Assembly: GCA_024641325.1 (NCBI GenBank)
Contig: JAHEDJ010000008.1
Span: 1-63,760 of the forward strand
Direction: 5' to 3'
DNA: 63,760 nt
DNA from: a bacterium
GTDB lineage: Bacteria > Actinomycetota > Acidimicrobiia > Spongiisociales > JAHEDJ01
Position numbers and translations under genes: made by a program. This document shows, one piece after another, positions 33,300 through 42,518 of this stretch (position 1 is the stretch's first letter; every line of letters begins with the position of its first letter). A model generated the notes under the pieces. That model had not been told where the DNA came from, searched no databases, and saw only the letters and a list, made by a program, of their open reading frames with translations.

Positions 33300-34226
33300 A
33301 TGGATCAAGACCCAAAACGGAAATACCACGAGCCGGTGATGACGAGGGAGATTGTGGAGTTGTTTGAGACCGTCGATGGGGGAGTGCTGGTAGATGCCAC
33401 ATACGGTGGCGGAGGCCATTCCCGTGCTTTGCTCTCGGCCTATCCCGACCTGGATATCATCGGTATCGATCGAGATACTGCGGCGCTAGCGCGACCGACA
33501 CCCGATCGAGTACGTCTGCATCAGCGCGCCTTCTCTGAACTCGGGGAGCTACTCGACGAGTTGGCCGTTGAATCAATCGACGGAGCTCTTTTCGACCTCG
33601 GCGTATCCGGGCACCAGCTCGACACGGCCGAGAGGGGTTTCTCGTATCGAGACCCCGGCCCACTCGATATGCGCATGGGGCCCAATGCCCCTCATTCGGC
33701 GGCGGAGATCGTGAATGAATGGTCCCAGGACGATCTGCGCAGGATCATCTCCAAATATGGCGAGGAGCGATTCGCAGGGCGAGTCGCTGCCGCCATCGTC
33801 GCAAACCGACCGATAGCCGACACGGCGCAACTCGCCGAAGTCACTCGCAATGCCATCCCGGCTGCCACGAGGCGAACAGGCGGGCACCCTGCCCGGCGAA
33901 CGTTTCAGGCCATCCGGATAGCCGTCAACGATGAACTGGCGGAGATTCAAGCAGCGCTGGAGACGGCGCTGGATCGTCTCGCGCCCGGTGGCCGTTGCGT
34001 GGTGATCTCATATCACTCCCTCGAGGATCGGATCGTCAAGCGAACCTTCGCCGAACTGGCTCAGGGGTGTATATGTCCACCCGAGATCCCCGAGTGCCGC
34101 TGCGATCGAACTCCAGAAATCCGGTTGCTCACGCGTAAGCCGATCGGCCCGACTCCCGCCGAGGTGGAAGCAAACCCGCGTGCTCGCAGCGCCAAAGTTC
34201 GGGCAGCCGAAAAGGTGGCGGCGTGA
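33300..34226 (+). CDS. rsmH: 16S rRNA (cytosine(1402)-N4)-methyltransferase
   Basis: A 308-residue SAM-dependent methyltransferase (MraW). KYHEPVMTREIVELF is the family start; DATYGGGGHSRALL is the SAM-binding loop; LFDLGVSGHQLD and DMRMGP are conserved blocks; AIRIAVNDELAEIQAAL and ISYHSLEDRIVKRTF follow. It methylates C1402 in the ribosomal decoding centre. In-frame TTG and GTG lie upstream (33273, 33276), but ATG 33300 gives the normal N-terminus. The start lies right after a strong RNA stem. The stop overlaps ftsL by 4 bp. Confidence 0.95.
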   Translation: MDQDPKRKYHEPVMTREIVELFETVDGGVLVDATYGGGGHSRALLSAYPDLDIIGIDRDTAALARPTPDRVRLHQRAFSELGELLDELAVESIDGALFDLGVSGHQLDTAERGFSYRDPGPLDMRMGPNAPHSAAEIVNEWSQDDLRRIISKYGEERFAGRVAAAIVANRPIADTAQLAEVTRNAIPAATRRTGGHPARRTFQAIRIAVNDELAEIQAALETALDRLAPGGRCVVISYHSLEDRIVKRTFAELAQGCICPPEIPECRCDRTPEIRLLTRKPIGPTPAEVEANPRARSAKVRAAEKVAA

Positions 34227-34630
34227 CCGCCCGCCCTGCCCAGGGGACACCATCGGCCGCCCGGCTGCGGGTGATTCAAGGAAAACCGTTCATACGTCCG
34301 AAGGCATGGGGCTGGACGGTCATCGCCTTCGTATCCGTCGCACTGTTCTTCGGCCTGATCATCGCCAACACTGCGCTGGATCGCTCAGCATTCGAACTCG
34401 AGGAGATTCGATCGGAGATAGTTGCGCAGCAGGAACGTTTCGATCAGCTCCGCCTCGATGTCGCCCGGCTTCGATCTCCTGAGCGGATCCAGCCGCTGGC
34501 TGAGGAACTCGGCATGGTCTATCCCGATCCCGCCGACATTCGAAGGGTTACGGCTTCCGGCGTCGTAGTAATGGAGAGAGACGACGATCGGTGGACGAAC
34601 ATCAAATCGATTCTGAGTGCATCACCATGA
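34223..34630 (+). CDS. ftsL: Cell division protein FtsL-like
   Basis: A 135-residue bitopic membrane protein. It has a short basic cytoplasmic part, one transmembrane helix (about residues 32-53: WTVIAFVSVALFFGLIIANTAL) and a leucine-zipper-like coiled coil (FELEEIRSEIVAQQERFDQLRLDVARLRSPERIQPLAEELGMV). This is the FtsL/DivIC layout. It bridges FtsQ and FtsI/FtsW in the divisome. GTG start overlaps the rsmH stop (GTGA). Sequence alone does not separate FtsL from DivIC, but position between rsmH and ftsI says FtsL. Confidence 0.85.
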   Translation: MTARPAQGTPSAARLRVIQGKPFIRPKAWGWTVIAFVSVALFFGLIIANTALDRSAFELEEIRSEIVAQQERFDQLRLDVARLRSPERIQPLAEELGMVYPDPADIRRVTASGVVVMERDDDRWTNIKSILSASP

Positions 34631-34710
34631 TGGTCGGACCTGGCGCTGGGGGCCGATACCGCGGTGGTGACCTTCCCGAGGTCGCCTGCCGGGTTCGGCC
34701 GGAGGAATAG
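34627..34710 (+). CDS. Micro-ORF between ftsL and ftsI (27 codons)
   Basis: ATG 34627 overlaps the ftsL stop as ATGA, and the frame ends in TAG two bases before the ftsI GTG. It encodes 27 residues rich in Gly, Arg and Glu with no membrane segment. The ftsI ribosome site GGAGGA (34701-34706) lies inside its last codons. It fills the only real gap of the ftsL-ftsI junction, so it may carry ribosomes from ftsL to ftsI. It could also be chance, as no homologue can be checked. Confidence 0.4.
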   Translation: MMVGPGAGGRYRGGDLPEVACRVRPEE

Positions 34711-34712
34711 CC

Positions 34713-36452
34713 GTGAGCGGGCGCTCACGCGCCCGCCGGCGGCTCCGCCGCGCCGACTTCCGGCTCATCACCGTAGGGGTCGCTCTGATCGTGGCCTGGA
34801 GCGGCCTGGGATTCCGGCTGTTCCAGATCCAGGTGGTGGATGCGGCGGTTTACGAGGAGCGGAGCCGCGAGCAGCGCACGATCCATCAGGACCTGGCGGC
34901 CGCACGCGGCACCATTTTCGACCGGCAAGGTCAACTTCTCGCCGTAACCATCGAAGGTGTAACAGTGTCTGCGAACCTTGCCGAGATCGAAGATGTGACG
35001 GTTACGGCCTCGCTGATCGCCGCCGCAATCGGTGGTGATCGAGACGCATTGAAGGAACGTCTTGAATCCAAGGAGACGGGGTGGGTGACCCTGGTCCGTC
35101 AAATGGAACCGGCAGATGCAGATCACCTGCGGGAAATGGAGCTGCCCGGCCTGTATTTCGTTAATGAACCAAAGCGTGTGTATCCGGCAGGCCGTTTCAC
35201 GGCGTCGGTGATCGGCTTTGTTGGATGGGATAACGAGGGGCTCGAGGGCCTGGAGTATTACTACGAAAGCGCCCTAGCGGGTACCCCCGGATATGCCGAG
35301 TGGGAGCGCGCAATCGGCGGAACTCCGATTCCGTTCGCGACAAGCGACATCGTCCCGGCGATTCCGGGATCGGATCTCGTGTCCACAATCGATCTCGGCA
35401 TCCAGTTCGCCGCGTCGCAGGCCTGTGTAGATACCATTGAGCGCACGGAAGCTCTCCGGTGCACGATCGTCGTTCTGGATCCGAACACGGGAGAAGTGCT
35501 GGCGATGGTCAATACTCCCAGCTTCGACCCCAACGATGTTCGTTCTGCAGACCCGGCCATGCTACAAAACGCCGCAGTACGAATGACCTATGAACCTGGT
35601 TCAACGCAGAAGCTCGTGACGGTTGCCGCAGCCATCGAAGAGCAGGCGGTGCAATGGAGCACGCTGATTCGCAACGTCCCATATGAACTCGAGGTAATCG
35701 ACGGTGCGTGCGACAAGGGTGACGACGTATACGGCTGTTACCACGACGTATACGTTCACCCGGATCTCGATATGACGGTGAAAGACATATTCACCCGTTC
35801 TTCCAACACCGGGACGATTCTCATCCAACGTGAGCTGGGGGATGTCGCACACCGCGAGTACCTCGAAAAATGGGGTTTCGGAAGCCGGACCGGCGTCGAT
35901 TTCTCAGGAGAGGCCGCCGGGGTCGCCGAAGTAGATATCGCCTGTGGTCCATGTACCGCATCGGCGGCAATCGGCTACAGCGTCTCCGTGACGCCGCTGC
36001 AGATGGCATCGGTGTTCGCGACGATCGCCAACGACGGCGTGTGGGTGCGGCCGCATCTGGTCGGCAGCATTGTCGACGGCGACGGCATCCGGCAGGCGGT
36101 CGAGCCGGAACAGCGGAGGGTTGTTTCCGAAGAAACCGCCCGCATAATGCGACTGCTACTGCGCTCGGTTGTCGAGAGTGATGACGGTACGGGTGGCAAC
36201 GCCCGCGTCACCGGCTACGAGGTGGGCGGCAAGACCGGCACGAGCCGGAAGTGGGAAGGTGGCGGCTATTCCGACACGGCATGGATTGCGAGTTTCATCG
36301 GCATGGCACCGATCGACGACCCTCAACTCGTAGTAGCCGTTGTGATCGATTCGCCGGTCAACGGACACTACGGCGGCGACGCGGCCGCTCCCGCCTTCGC
36401 CGAGGTGATGGAGAATGCCCTGCATCAGCTGGGGGTATCACCCGATGAGTAA
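34713..36452 (+). CDS. ftsI: Division-specific transpeptidase FtsI (PBP3)
   Basis: A 579-residue class B penicillin-binding protein. A basic N-terminus and one membrane helix (about 18-36) precede the pedestal and transpeptidase domains. The active site has Ser297 and Lys300 (GSTQK), the SSN motif (363-365) and KTG (507-509). It cross-links septal peptidoglycan with FtsW. All six cysteines lie in the external catalytic domain and could form disulphides. GTG start 7 nt after GGAGGA. Confidence 0.93.
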   Translation: MSGRSRARRRLRRADFRLITVGVALIVAWSGLGFRLFQIQVVDAAVYEERSREQRTIHQDLAAARGTIFDRQGQLLAVTIEGVTVSANLAEIEDVTVTASLIAAAIGGDRDALKERLESKETGWVTLVRQMEPADADHLREMELPGLYFVNEPKRVYPAGRFTASVIGFVGWDNEGLEGLEYYYESALAGTPGYAEWERAIGGTPIPFATSDIVPAIPGSDLVSTIDLGIQFAASQACVDTIERTEALRCTIVVLDPNTGEVLAMVNTPSFDPNDVRSADPAMLQNAAVRMTYEPGSTQKLVTVAAAIEEQAVQWSTLIRNVPYELEVIDGACDKGDDVYGCYHDVYVHPDLDMTVKDIFTRSSNTGTILIQRELGDVAHREYLEKWGFGSRTGVDFSGEAAGVAEVDIACGPCTASAAIGYSVSVTPLQMASVFATIANDGVWVRPHLVGSIVDGDGIRQAVEPEQRRVVSEETARIMRLLLRSVVESDDGTGGNARVTGYEVGGKTGTSRKWEGGGYSDTAWIASFIGMAPIDDPQLVVAVVIDSPVNGHYGGDAAAPAFAEVMENALHQLGVSPDE

Positions 36453-37914
36453 CTCCGGGGCAACAGTTGATCTGCTGGCCAAATCGGTAGGAGCACTGCT
36501 GGTCGGCGACCCGAACGTTGAGGTTTCCGATGTTGTGCACGACAGTCGCCGGGCGACTTCCGGAGCTCTCTTTGTGGCAATTCGAGGTTTGACCACCGAC
36601 GGGCACCGTTTCATCGACCAGGCGATAACAGGAGGCGCATCGGCCTTGTGCGTCGAAGAGGCAGTGGATGATTGCCCGGTTCCCCAGATCGTTGTTGACG
36701 ATTCGAGGGCGGTTCTCGGTCACCTGGCCGCCCAGGTACACGGGCGGCCGTCCTCGCAGCTGCGGGTGGTCGGTGTCACCGGCACCAACGGCAAGACGAC
36801 CGTTACCTATCTGCTCGAGTCCATCATCAAGGCGGGCGGAGCGATTGCCGGGCGCATCGGCACTACCGGCGCGTCGGTGGCCGGTCGGTCGATACGCTTG
36901 GAGCGGACCACTCCCGAGGCATCCGATTTTCAGCGGCTCCTCGCCGAAATGCTCGAGGCAGGTGCAGACGTTGTGGCTGCCGAGGTTTCGTCCCATGCGA
37001 TGGCGCTCGACCGGGTTGACGCCGTGTCGTTCGCGGTTGCCGCGTTTACGAATCTGTCGCAGGACCATCTCGACTTCCACGGAGACATGGATAGCTACTT
37101 CGCGGCCAAGGCGCTTCTCTTCGACAAGCTGCGAACGAAGCGGGCTGTGATCAACGTCGATGATCCACGCGGTGCGCTCCTGGCCGGCATGATCGATGTT
37201 CCTGTACTGGCCGTTGGAAGCGACGTTCGAGCATCCGAAGTGGAATTGACACCGGAGGGCACTCGGTTTCGACTGGTCACACCTATTGGATCTTCGATTG
37301 TGTCCTTGCCGCTGGCCGGAGAGTTCAACGTATCCAACGCGCTGGTTGCGGCCGGATGCGCGATTGAGCTGGGCATCGACCTGGAGTCGGTCACCAGAGG
37401 ATTGGAATCCGTTGGTCAGATCCCCGGACGCTACGAAATCGTCCCCGGTCCGGAACGCTTCACAGCAGTCGTCGATTACGCACACACACCTGATGGTGTG
37501 CGCACCGTTATTGCAGCGGCGCGTGCGCTTGGCTCCGGTGCTATCACCGTCGTTCTGGGAGCAGGTGGCGATCGGGACCGCTCCAAGCGTCCGGCAATGG
37601 GCGCCGCCGCCTCGACTGCCGACCGGTTCATTCTGACTTCAGACAACCCGAGATCTGAGTCACCCGGTGCGATCATCGATTCGGTGCGCGCAGGCGTAGA
37701 CACGGACGCAGTCGAGTTGATCGTCGAGGCCGATCGTCGCCTGGCCATCCGCTGCGCCCTCGCTGCGGCAGGCGATGGCGACACCGTCCTCGTGCTCGGC
37801 AAGGGCCACGAACAGGGCCAGGAGATCGACGGTCGAATTCTCGAGTTCGACGACCGCAAGGTAGTCGCCGACGAACTTGCCTGGATCGAGGAGACTCCAT
37901 GCTCGCCTTGCTGA
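36445..37914 (+). CDS. murE: UDP-MurNAc-tripeptide ligase
   Basis: A 489-residue Mur ligase that adds the third amino acid to UDP-MurNAc-Ala-Glu. GTNGKTT (residues 113-119) is the ATP loop. The DNPR motif at 400-403 indicates meso-diaminopimelate, not lysine, as substrate. The start ATG overlaps the ftsI stop by 8 bp; another in-frame ATG at 36415 would add ten residues and is less likely. The following gene is mraY, overlapping by 16 bp, so murF, normally here, is absent. Confidence 0.93.
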   Translation: MSNSGATVDLLAKSVGALLVGDPNVEVSDVVHDSRRATSGALFVAIRGLTTDGHRFIDQAITGGASALCVEEAVDDCPVPQIVVDDSRAVLGHLAAQVHGRPSSQLRVVGVTGTNGKTTVTYLLESIIKAGGAIAGRIGTTGASVAGRSIRLERTTPEASDFQRLLAEMLEAGADVVAAEVSSHAMALDRVDAVSFAVAAFTNLSQDHLDFHGDMDSYFAAKALLFDKLRTKRAVINVDDPRGALLAGMIDVPVLAVGSDVRASEVELTPEGTRFRLVTPIGSSIVSLPLAGEFNVSNALVAAGCAIELGIDLESVTRGLESVGQIPGRYEIVPGPERFTAVVDYAHTPDGVRTVIAAARALGSGAITVVLGAGGDRDRSKRPAMGAAASTADRFILTSDNPRSESPGAIIDSVRAGVDTDAVELIVEADRRLAIRCALAAAGDGDTVLVLGKGHEQGQEIDGRILEFDDRKVVADELAWIEETPCSPC

Positions 37915-38981
37915 GCTCGGCTGCCGTTGCCTTTGGCGTTTCGATCCTGGGAACTCCGTACGCCATCAGGTTCTTGCGAAGGCGCAACATCGGCCAATTC
38001 ATTCAAGAGGAAGTGGAAGGCCACTCGCACAAGCGCGGCACGCCCACGATGGGTGGCGTCGTCATCGTGGCCGCCGTGCTCATCGCCTACTCGCTCTCTC
38101 ATGTCTCCTTCTGGAGCCAGCAAACCGGATTCGGATTCAACGTCCATGGGTTCAGGGCAGGTGGGCTACTCGTAGCATTCGCCTTCGTCGGCATGGCTTT
38201 GATCGGGTTCGTTGACGACTACCGGAAGGTCACCCGCGAACGCAACCTCGGTCTTGGAAAAGCTGCCAAATTCGGTGGCCAGCTGGCGATTGCAGGTGTG
38301 TTCGCCTGGTGGGCCGTCGAGGCCGGAGTGGCAACCGAGATCGGGTTTACCCGGTCCCTCGGAATCAACCTCGGTCTCGCATACTTCATCTGGGTCCTGC
38401 TGATGCTGACCGCCACTGCCAATGCGGTGAACATTACGGATGGACTCGACGGTTTGGTATCCGGTTCGGGAGCGTTGGTCTTCGGTGCATACACGATCAT
38501 CTTGTTCTGGATCTCTCGAAACGACTCCTTCTACGGTCGATTCCTCGCCAACGAGTTGAGCGCATTGGAGCTGGCGATCTTCGCCGCCGCGCTGTTCGGC
38601 GCGCTTCTCGGCTTCCTCTGGTGGAACACGGCGCCGGCCAAGATCTTTATGGGGGATGTCGGCTCGCAATCGATAGGCGGGGCGCTGGCTGCACTCGCCC
38701 TGATCTCGAACACCGATCTGCTGCTTCTGATACTGGGTGGCCTATACGTGGTGGAGACGCTCACCGTGATCATTCAGGTCGCGAGCTTTCGAGGTTTCGG
38801 TCGACGGGTGTTCCGCATGACTCCGATCCACCACCACTTTGAACTGATCGGTTGGCCGGAGACGACGATCATTGTGCGTTTCTGGATACTGGCGGCGCTC
38901 GGCATCGCGCTCGCCCTCGGATTCTTCTACGGAGATTTCATCACCAACGGCGGTATCGAGCTAGGACGGGGAGCGATCTAA
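37899..38981 (+). CDS. mraY: Phospho-N-acetylmuramoyl-pentapeptide transferase
   Basis: A 360-residue enzyme with about ten transmembrane helices that makes lipid I from UDP-MurNAc-pentapeptide and undecaprenyl phosphate. KRGTPTMGGVVI, FVDDYRKVTRERNLGL and NAVNITDGLDGLVSG are catalytic cytoplasmic loops with the essential Asp residues; MTPIHHHFELIGWPE is the HHH motif of MraY. Start overlaps murE by 16 bp. Stop and murD start share a base (TAATG). Confidence 0.95.
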   Translation: MLALLSSAAVAFGVSILGTPYAIRFLRRRNIGQFIQEEVEGHSHKRGTPTMGGVVIVAAVLIAYSLSHVSFWSQQTGFGFNVHGFRAGGLLVAFAFVGMALIGFVDDYRKVTRERNLGLGKAAKFGGQLAIAGVFAWWAVEAGVATEIGFTRSLGINLGLAYFIWVLLMLTATANAVNITDGLDGLVSGSGALVFGAYTIILFWISRNDSFYGRFLANELSALELAIFAAALFGALLGFLWWNTAPAKIFMGDVGSQSIGGALAALALISNTDLLLLILGGLYVVETLTVIIQVASFRGFGRRVFRMTPIHHHFELIGWPETTIIVRFWILAALGIALALGFFYGDFITNGGIELGRGAI

Positions 38982-40270
38982 TGCGGATGCTCGTGCTTGG
39001 AGGCGCTGTCTCTGGCCGCGGAGCCGTTCGACTCGCCGAGCGGCTCGGGTACGAGGTTGCCGTCTACGACCGCGACCCCGCCGCGCTGGCCGATCTCTCC
39101 AACCTGCCCACCTTCGACTCCGAATGGCGACCGGAATGGCTCAGCGGCATCGACGTAGTCGTAACCAGTCCCGGCATTCCCGAACATTCCGCACCAATTA
39201 CGTCCGCGCTGAGCGCCGGCGTAACGGTCTGGGGAGAACTCGAGTTCGCGGCGCGCCACCTCTCCGCACCGATCGTGGCCATCACAGGAACCAACGGCAA
39301 GACAACGGTCACGACTCTTGTCGCCGACATGCTCAACGCGTCCGGGCTGCAGGCAACCGCGGCCGGGAACATCGGAACCGCCCTCGCCGACATTGTCGGG
39401 AGTACCCCCGATGTGATAGTCGTCGAGGCGTCCAGTTTTCAGCTTCGATTCATCGATAGCTTCACTCCAGATCTGGCGGTGCTCTTGAACATCGCTCCGG
39501 ACCATCTCGACTGGCATCAGACCTTCGATAACTACCGGCAGGCGAAAGCGAACATCGTGCGGAACGTCGGACCCGAGGTGCCCTTGGTTTTCGATGTCGA
39601 TGATTCGGAGGCCAGTCTGGTCGCCGGCCGCTCACGCGCTCGTCTGGTGCCGGTGAGCGGCAAGGCTCGCACCGACGGAGGGTGGGGGGTGGAGGGCGGC
39701 CGCCTGCTGCTCAATGGTCTCGACCTGTCCCTGGATGAGGTGCCCGTCGGCGATCCTTCGTTCTTGCTCGACCTGGCGGCGGCGGGTGCCGCCGCCTTGC
39801 TCGCCGGTGCTAATACGGCCGCGGTGCGCGATGTCATCACCGCCTTCGAGCCGGTGCGCCATCGTCGAACCATCGTCGGTACCTGGCGAGACGTCATGTG
39901 GATCGACGACTCCAAGGCGACTAATCCCCATTCGGCTCTGGCCGCCGTTGCTGCGTACCCGTCGGTGGTGCTCATAGCCGGAGGCCGGAACAAAGCGCTA
40001 GATCTCGCGCCGATCGTGCGTCATCCGAATGTCCGGTCGGTCGTTGCGATTGGCGAGGCTGCTGATGAAATCATCGGCGCCGCCCTCCATATTCCGTCCG
40101 TGCGGGCTAGCTCGATGAGTGAGGCGGTCGCAGTCGCCGCGTCGATGGCCGGCTCCGGAGACGCGGTTCTGCTTGCTCCCGGATGCGCCAGTTTCGACAT
40201 GTTCGATTCGTATGCACACCGCGGAGAGGTGTTCCGACAGGCCGTGCTCGAGCTGGAGGAGGGAGAATGA
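38981..40270 (+). CDS. murD: UDP-MurNAc-L-alanine:D-glutamate ligase
   Basis: A 429-residue Mur ligase. The N-terminal Rossmann-like domain starts MLVLGGAVSGRGAVRLAERLGY, the ATP loop is GTNGKTT (near 105), and EASSFQLRFIDSFTPDLAVLLNIAPDHLDWH is typical of MurD. The C-terminal domain has DDSKATNPHSALAAV. The frame stays open upstream inside mraY, but the overlapping TAATG start is supported by GGGGAG and homologue length. Its end overlaps ftsW by 4 bp. Confidence 0.95.
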   Translation: MRMLVLGGAVSGRGAVRLAERLGYEVAVYDRDPAALADLSNLPTFDSEWRPEWLSGIDVVVTSPGIPEHSAPITSALSAGVTVWGELEFAARHLSAPIVAITGTNGKTTVTTLVADMLNASGLQATAAGNIGTALADIVGSTPDVIVVEASSFQLRFIDSFTPDLAVLLNIAPDHLDWHQTFDNYRQAKANIVRNVGPEVPLVFDVDDSEASLVAGRSRARLVPVSGKARTDGGWGVEGGRLLLNGLDLSLDEVPVGDPSFLLDLAAAGAAALLAGANTAAVRDVITAFEPVRHRRTIVGTWRDVMWIDDSKATNPHSALAAVAAYPSVVLIAGGRNKALDLAPIVRHPNVRSVVAIGEAADEIIGAALHIPSVRASSMSEAVAVAASMAGSGDAVLLAPGCASFDMFDSYAHRGEVFRQAVLELEEGE

Positions 40271-41442
40271 CCACCAAGGTCACATCGATCGCGGGAGCCA
40301 GGTCTGCCGCTCGCCGGCACGTCGCTACCGCTGAAATCAATACTCGCCTCACCGTGCTGTTCAGTCTGGCGGTCGGGCTGCTCCTCGTGATAGGTCTCGG
40401 CGCCATGCGCAGCGCTTCGTCCGTCGTCGGCCTCGAACAGGAGGGAAATGGTTGGGCCTTCTTCACACGACAGTTGATCGCGATGGGATTCGGGGCAGTC
40501 GTCATGATCGTTGCCGCCCGTGTTCCGTATGCCTGGTACCGCAAGACGGCTCTGCCGATCTTCCTGGTTTCGAGTGCCGGTCTGCTGGCGGTCTTGCTGA
40601 TAGGCGATCGCGACTATGGAAGCCAGCGCTGGATCGACCTCGGGTTCACGGAGTTTCAGCCGTCGGAGTTTGCCAAGTTCGCCACCATCGTTGCCCTTGC
40701 AGCGGTTATGGCTAAAAAGGAACGTCGACTCGACGATGTCTGGCATTTCGTCGTCCCCGTCGCAACGATCGTGGGATCTACATGCCTCTTCATCATGCTC
40801 GAACCCGACCTCGGCACCACGCTGATCATTGCTGCCGCGGCATTCGCAATTCTGGCCGTTTCCGCCTCGCCACTTCGCTATGTGACGATGACCGGGATCG
40901 TGGGAGCGATCAGCGCTCTGGCGCTTGCCTACGCTTCTGACTATCGGTTTGCCCGGGTGACGGCGTTCCTGGACCCATATGCTGATGAACTGGGAGACGG
41001 CTACCAGGTTCTGCAGGGTCTGGGTGCACTCGGTACCGGTGGAACATTCGGGGTGGGGCTCGGTGCGAGCCGTACAAGGTGGGGATGGGTCCCCAACGCC
41101 CACACCGACTTCATCTTCGCGATTATCGGCGAGGAGATCGGTTTCGCAGGTGGACTGGTCATAGTCGCTCTGTTCGCTCTCATCGCAGTAGTCGGATTGA
41201 TAGTGGCCTTTCGAGCGCCGGATCGATTCGGCCGTTTCCTGGCGGTGGGTATCACGGTCTGGATCACCGCCCAGGCTGTCGTGAACATAGGGGGAGTTGT
41301 GCAGGCGATGCCGATCACCGGCATGCCTCTGCCGTTCATCTCTTTCGGCGGGACGGCACTGGTGATGGCGATGGGAGCGGCGGGAGTACTCATCAACGTC
41401 GCGCGTAGTGGCGTTGCGTCCTCTCGAAGAAGAAGTCGATGA
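40267..41442 (+). CDS. ftsW: Peptidoglycan glycosyltransferase FtsW
   Basis: A 391-residue SEDS protein with about ten transmembrane helices. QRWIDLGFTEFQPSEFAKFATIVALA is the SEDS block with the conserved PSE, and LVIIAAAAF...DPYADELGDGYQVLQGLGALGTGGTFGVGLG plus ITGMPLPFISFGGTALV are further family motifs. It polymerises lipid II at the septum together with FtsI. GGGAGA lies just before the ATG, which overlaps the murD stop (ATGA). An ORF running through murD in the same frame is longer but not a gene part. Confidence 0.94.
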   Translation: MTTKVTSIAGARSAARRHVATAEINTRLTVLFSLAVGLLLVIGLGAMRSASSVVGLEQEGNGWAFFTRQLIAMGFGAVVMIVAARVPYAWYRKTALPIFLVSSAGLLAVLLIGDRDYGSQRWIDLGFTEFQPSEFAKFATIVALAAVMAKKERRLDDVWHFVVPVATIVGSTCLFIMLEPDLGTTLIIAAAAFAILAVSASPLRYVTMTGIVGAISALALAYASDYRFARVTAFLDPYADELGDGYQVLQGLGALGTGGTFGVGLGASRTRWGWVPNAHTDFIFAIIGEEIGFAGGLVIVALFALIAVVGLIVAFRAPDRFGRFLAVGITVWITAQAVVNIGGVVQAMPITGMPLPFISFGGTALVMAMGAAGVLINVARSGVASSRRRSR

Positions 41443-42518
41443 CGTATGCAATCGCCGCGGCCGGAACGGGCGGTCACGTCTATCCGGGCCTCGCCGTCGG
41501 CGAGCAACTGGTTGCCGACGGTGTCGCTCGCTCAGACGTGCTGTTCATCGGAGGAGACCGCCTGGCGGCCACGGTCTTTCCCGCGGCCGGGTTCCCTTAT
41601 CTGAAGCTCGAGGTTCGGGGGCTCAGCCGCAGCCTCAGCCTGAAGAATCTGGCCTTGCCGCTTGTCGTAGCACGAGCAACAAGACGCGCCTCCTCCGAGT
41701 TGCGCGCCCGCGACGTCCGGGTCGTGCTCGGAATGGGCAGCTACACCTCGGTCCCGGTTGGTCTCGCGGCCAGGCGTCGACGGACACCCTTCTATCTTCA
41801 TGAGCAGAACGCGCACGCCGGACTCGCAAACCGGATGATGGGTCGATTGGCGGTGACCACTTTCACCTCCTTTGAGCAAACCGAGGGTGCGGTCCGGCCG
41901 CTTCATGTGGGCAACCCCATTCGGGGAGATCTCGCGAAGTTCAGTCGGATCGAGCTCAGGAGGGCTGCCTTCGATAGATACGGCCTCGAGCCGGGGCGCG
42001 TGACGATCGGTGTCGTCGGAGGCAGTCTCGGCGCCCGCGCGATCAATCGGGCTGTGATCGCGGCCATGTCGGAATGGGATGATCCACCCATTCAACTCGT
42101 ACATCTGGCGGGCCGCGATCATGTTGAGGAGGTGGCAGCGGCTGCGGAGAGATCTGAGGTTCCCTGGGTCGTGATCGAGTTCGAGTCCGAGATGCAGTTC
42201 TTCTTCGCGGCCATCGACGTCGTGGTGGCTCGTGCCGGCGGCATGGTGGCCGAGATGACGGCTACCGGGACGCCGGCCATTCTCATTCCAGGCGGGTTTG
42301 GATCCGGAGGTCACCAGGACGCTAATTCCCGCGCCGTCGAGAGGGCCGGCGCTGCTGTGTGCCTGGGCGAGGACCGGCTAGACGAGCTACGCGATCTGAT
42401 CGCGCAACTCGCCAGCGACCCCGCAGGACGGCGCGGGATGTCCGCTGCCGCGCATGCCATCGCCAGGCCGCAGGCAGCTGCCACAATCGCGGCTGAACTC
42501 AGGCGGGCACATGGTTGA
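41439..42518 (+). CDS. murG: UDP-GlcNAc-undecaprenol-pyrophosphoryl-MurNAc-pentapeptide transferase
   Basis: A 359-residue GT28 family enzyme that turns lipid I into lipid II on the cytoplasmic side of the membrane. AAAGTGGHVYPGLAVGEQL is the N-terminal glycine loop, LGMGSYTSVPVGLAA and YLHEQNAHAGLANRM follow, and VVARAGGMVAEMTATGTPAILIP is the donor site. ATGA overlap with ftsW. The end overlaps murC by 8 bp. Confidence 0.95.
   Translation: MTYAIAAAGTGGHVYPGLAVGEQLVADGVARSDVLFIGGDRLAATVFPAAGFPYLKLEVRGLSRSLSLKNLALPLVVARATRRASSELRARDVRVVLGMGSYTSVPVGLAARRRRTPFYLHEQNAHAGLANRMMGRLAVTTFTSFEQTEGAVRPLHVGNPIRGDLAKFSRIELRRAAFDRYGLEPGRVTIGVVGGSLGARAINRAVIAAMSEWDDPPIQLVHLAGRDHVEEVAAAAERSEVPWVVIEFESEMQFFFAAIDVVVARAGGMVAEMTATGTPAILIPGGFGSGGHQDANSRAVERAGAAVCLGEDRLDELRDLIAQLASDPAGRRGMSAAAHAIARPQAAATIAAELRRAHG

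Noticed and set aside
40021-41451. 476-codon minus-strand ORF across murD and ftsW
   Set aside because: It is antisense to two clear genes, has no family motifs, and long antisense frames are expected in GC-rich coding DNA.
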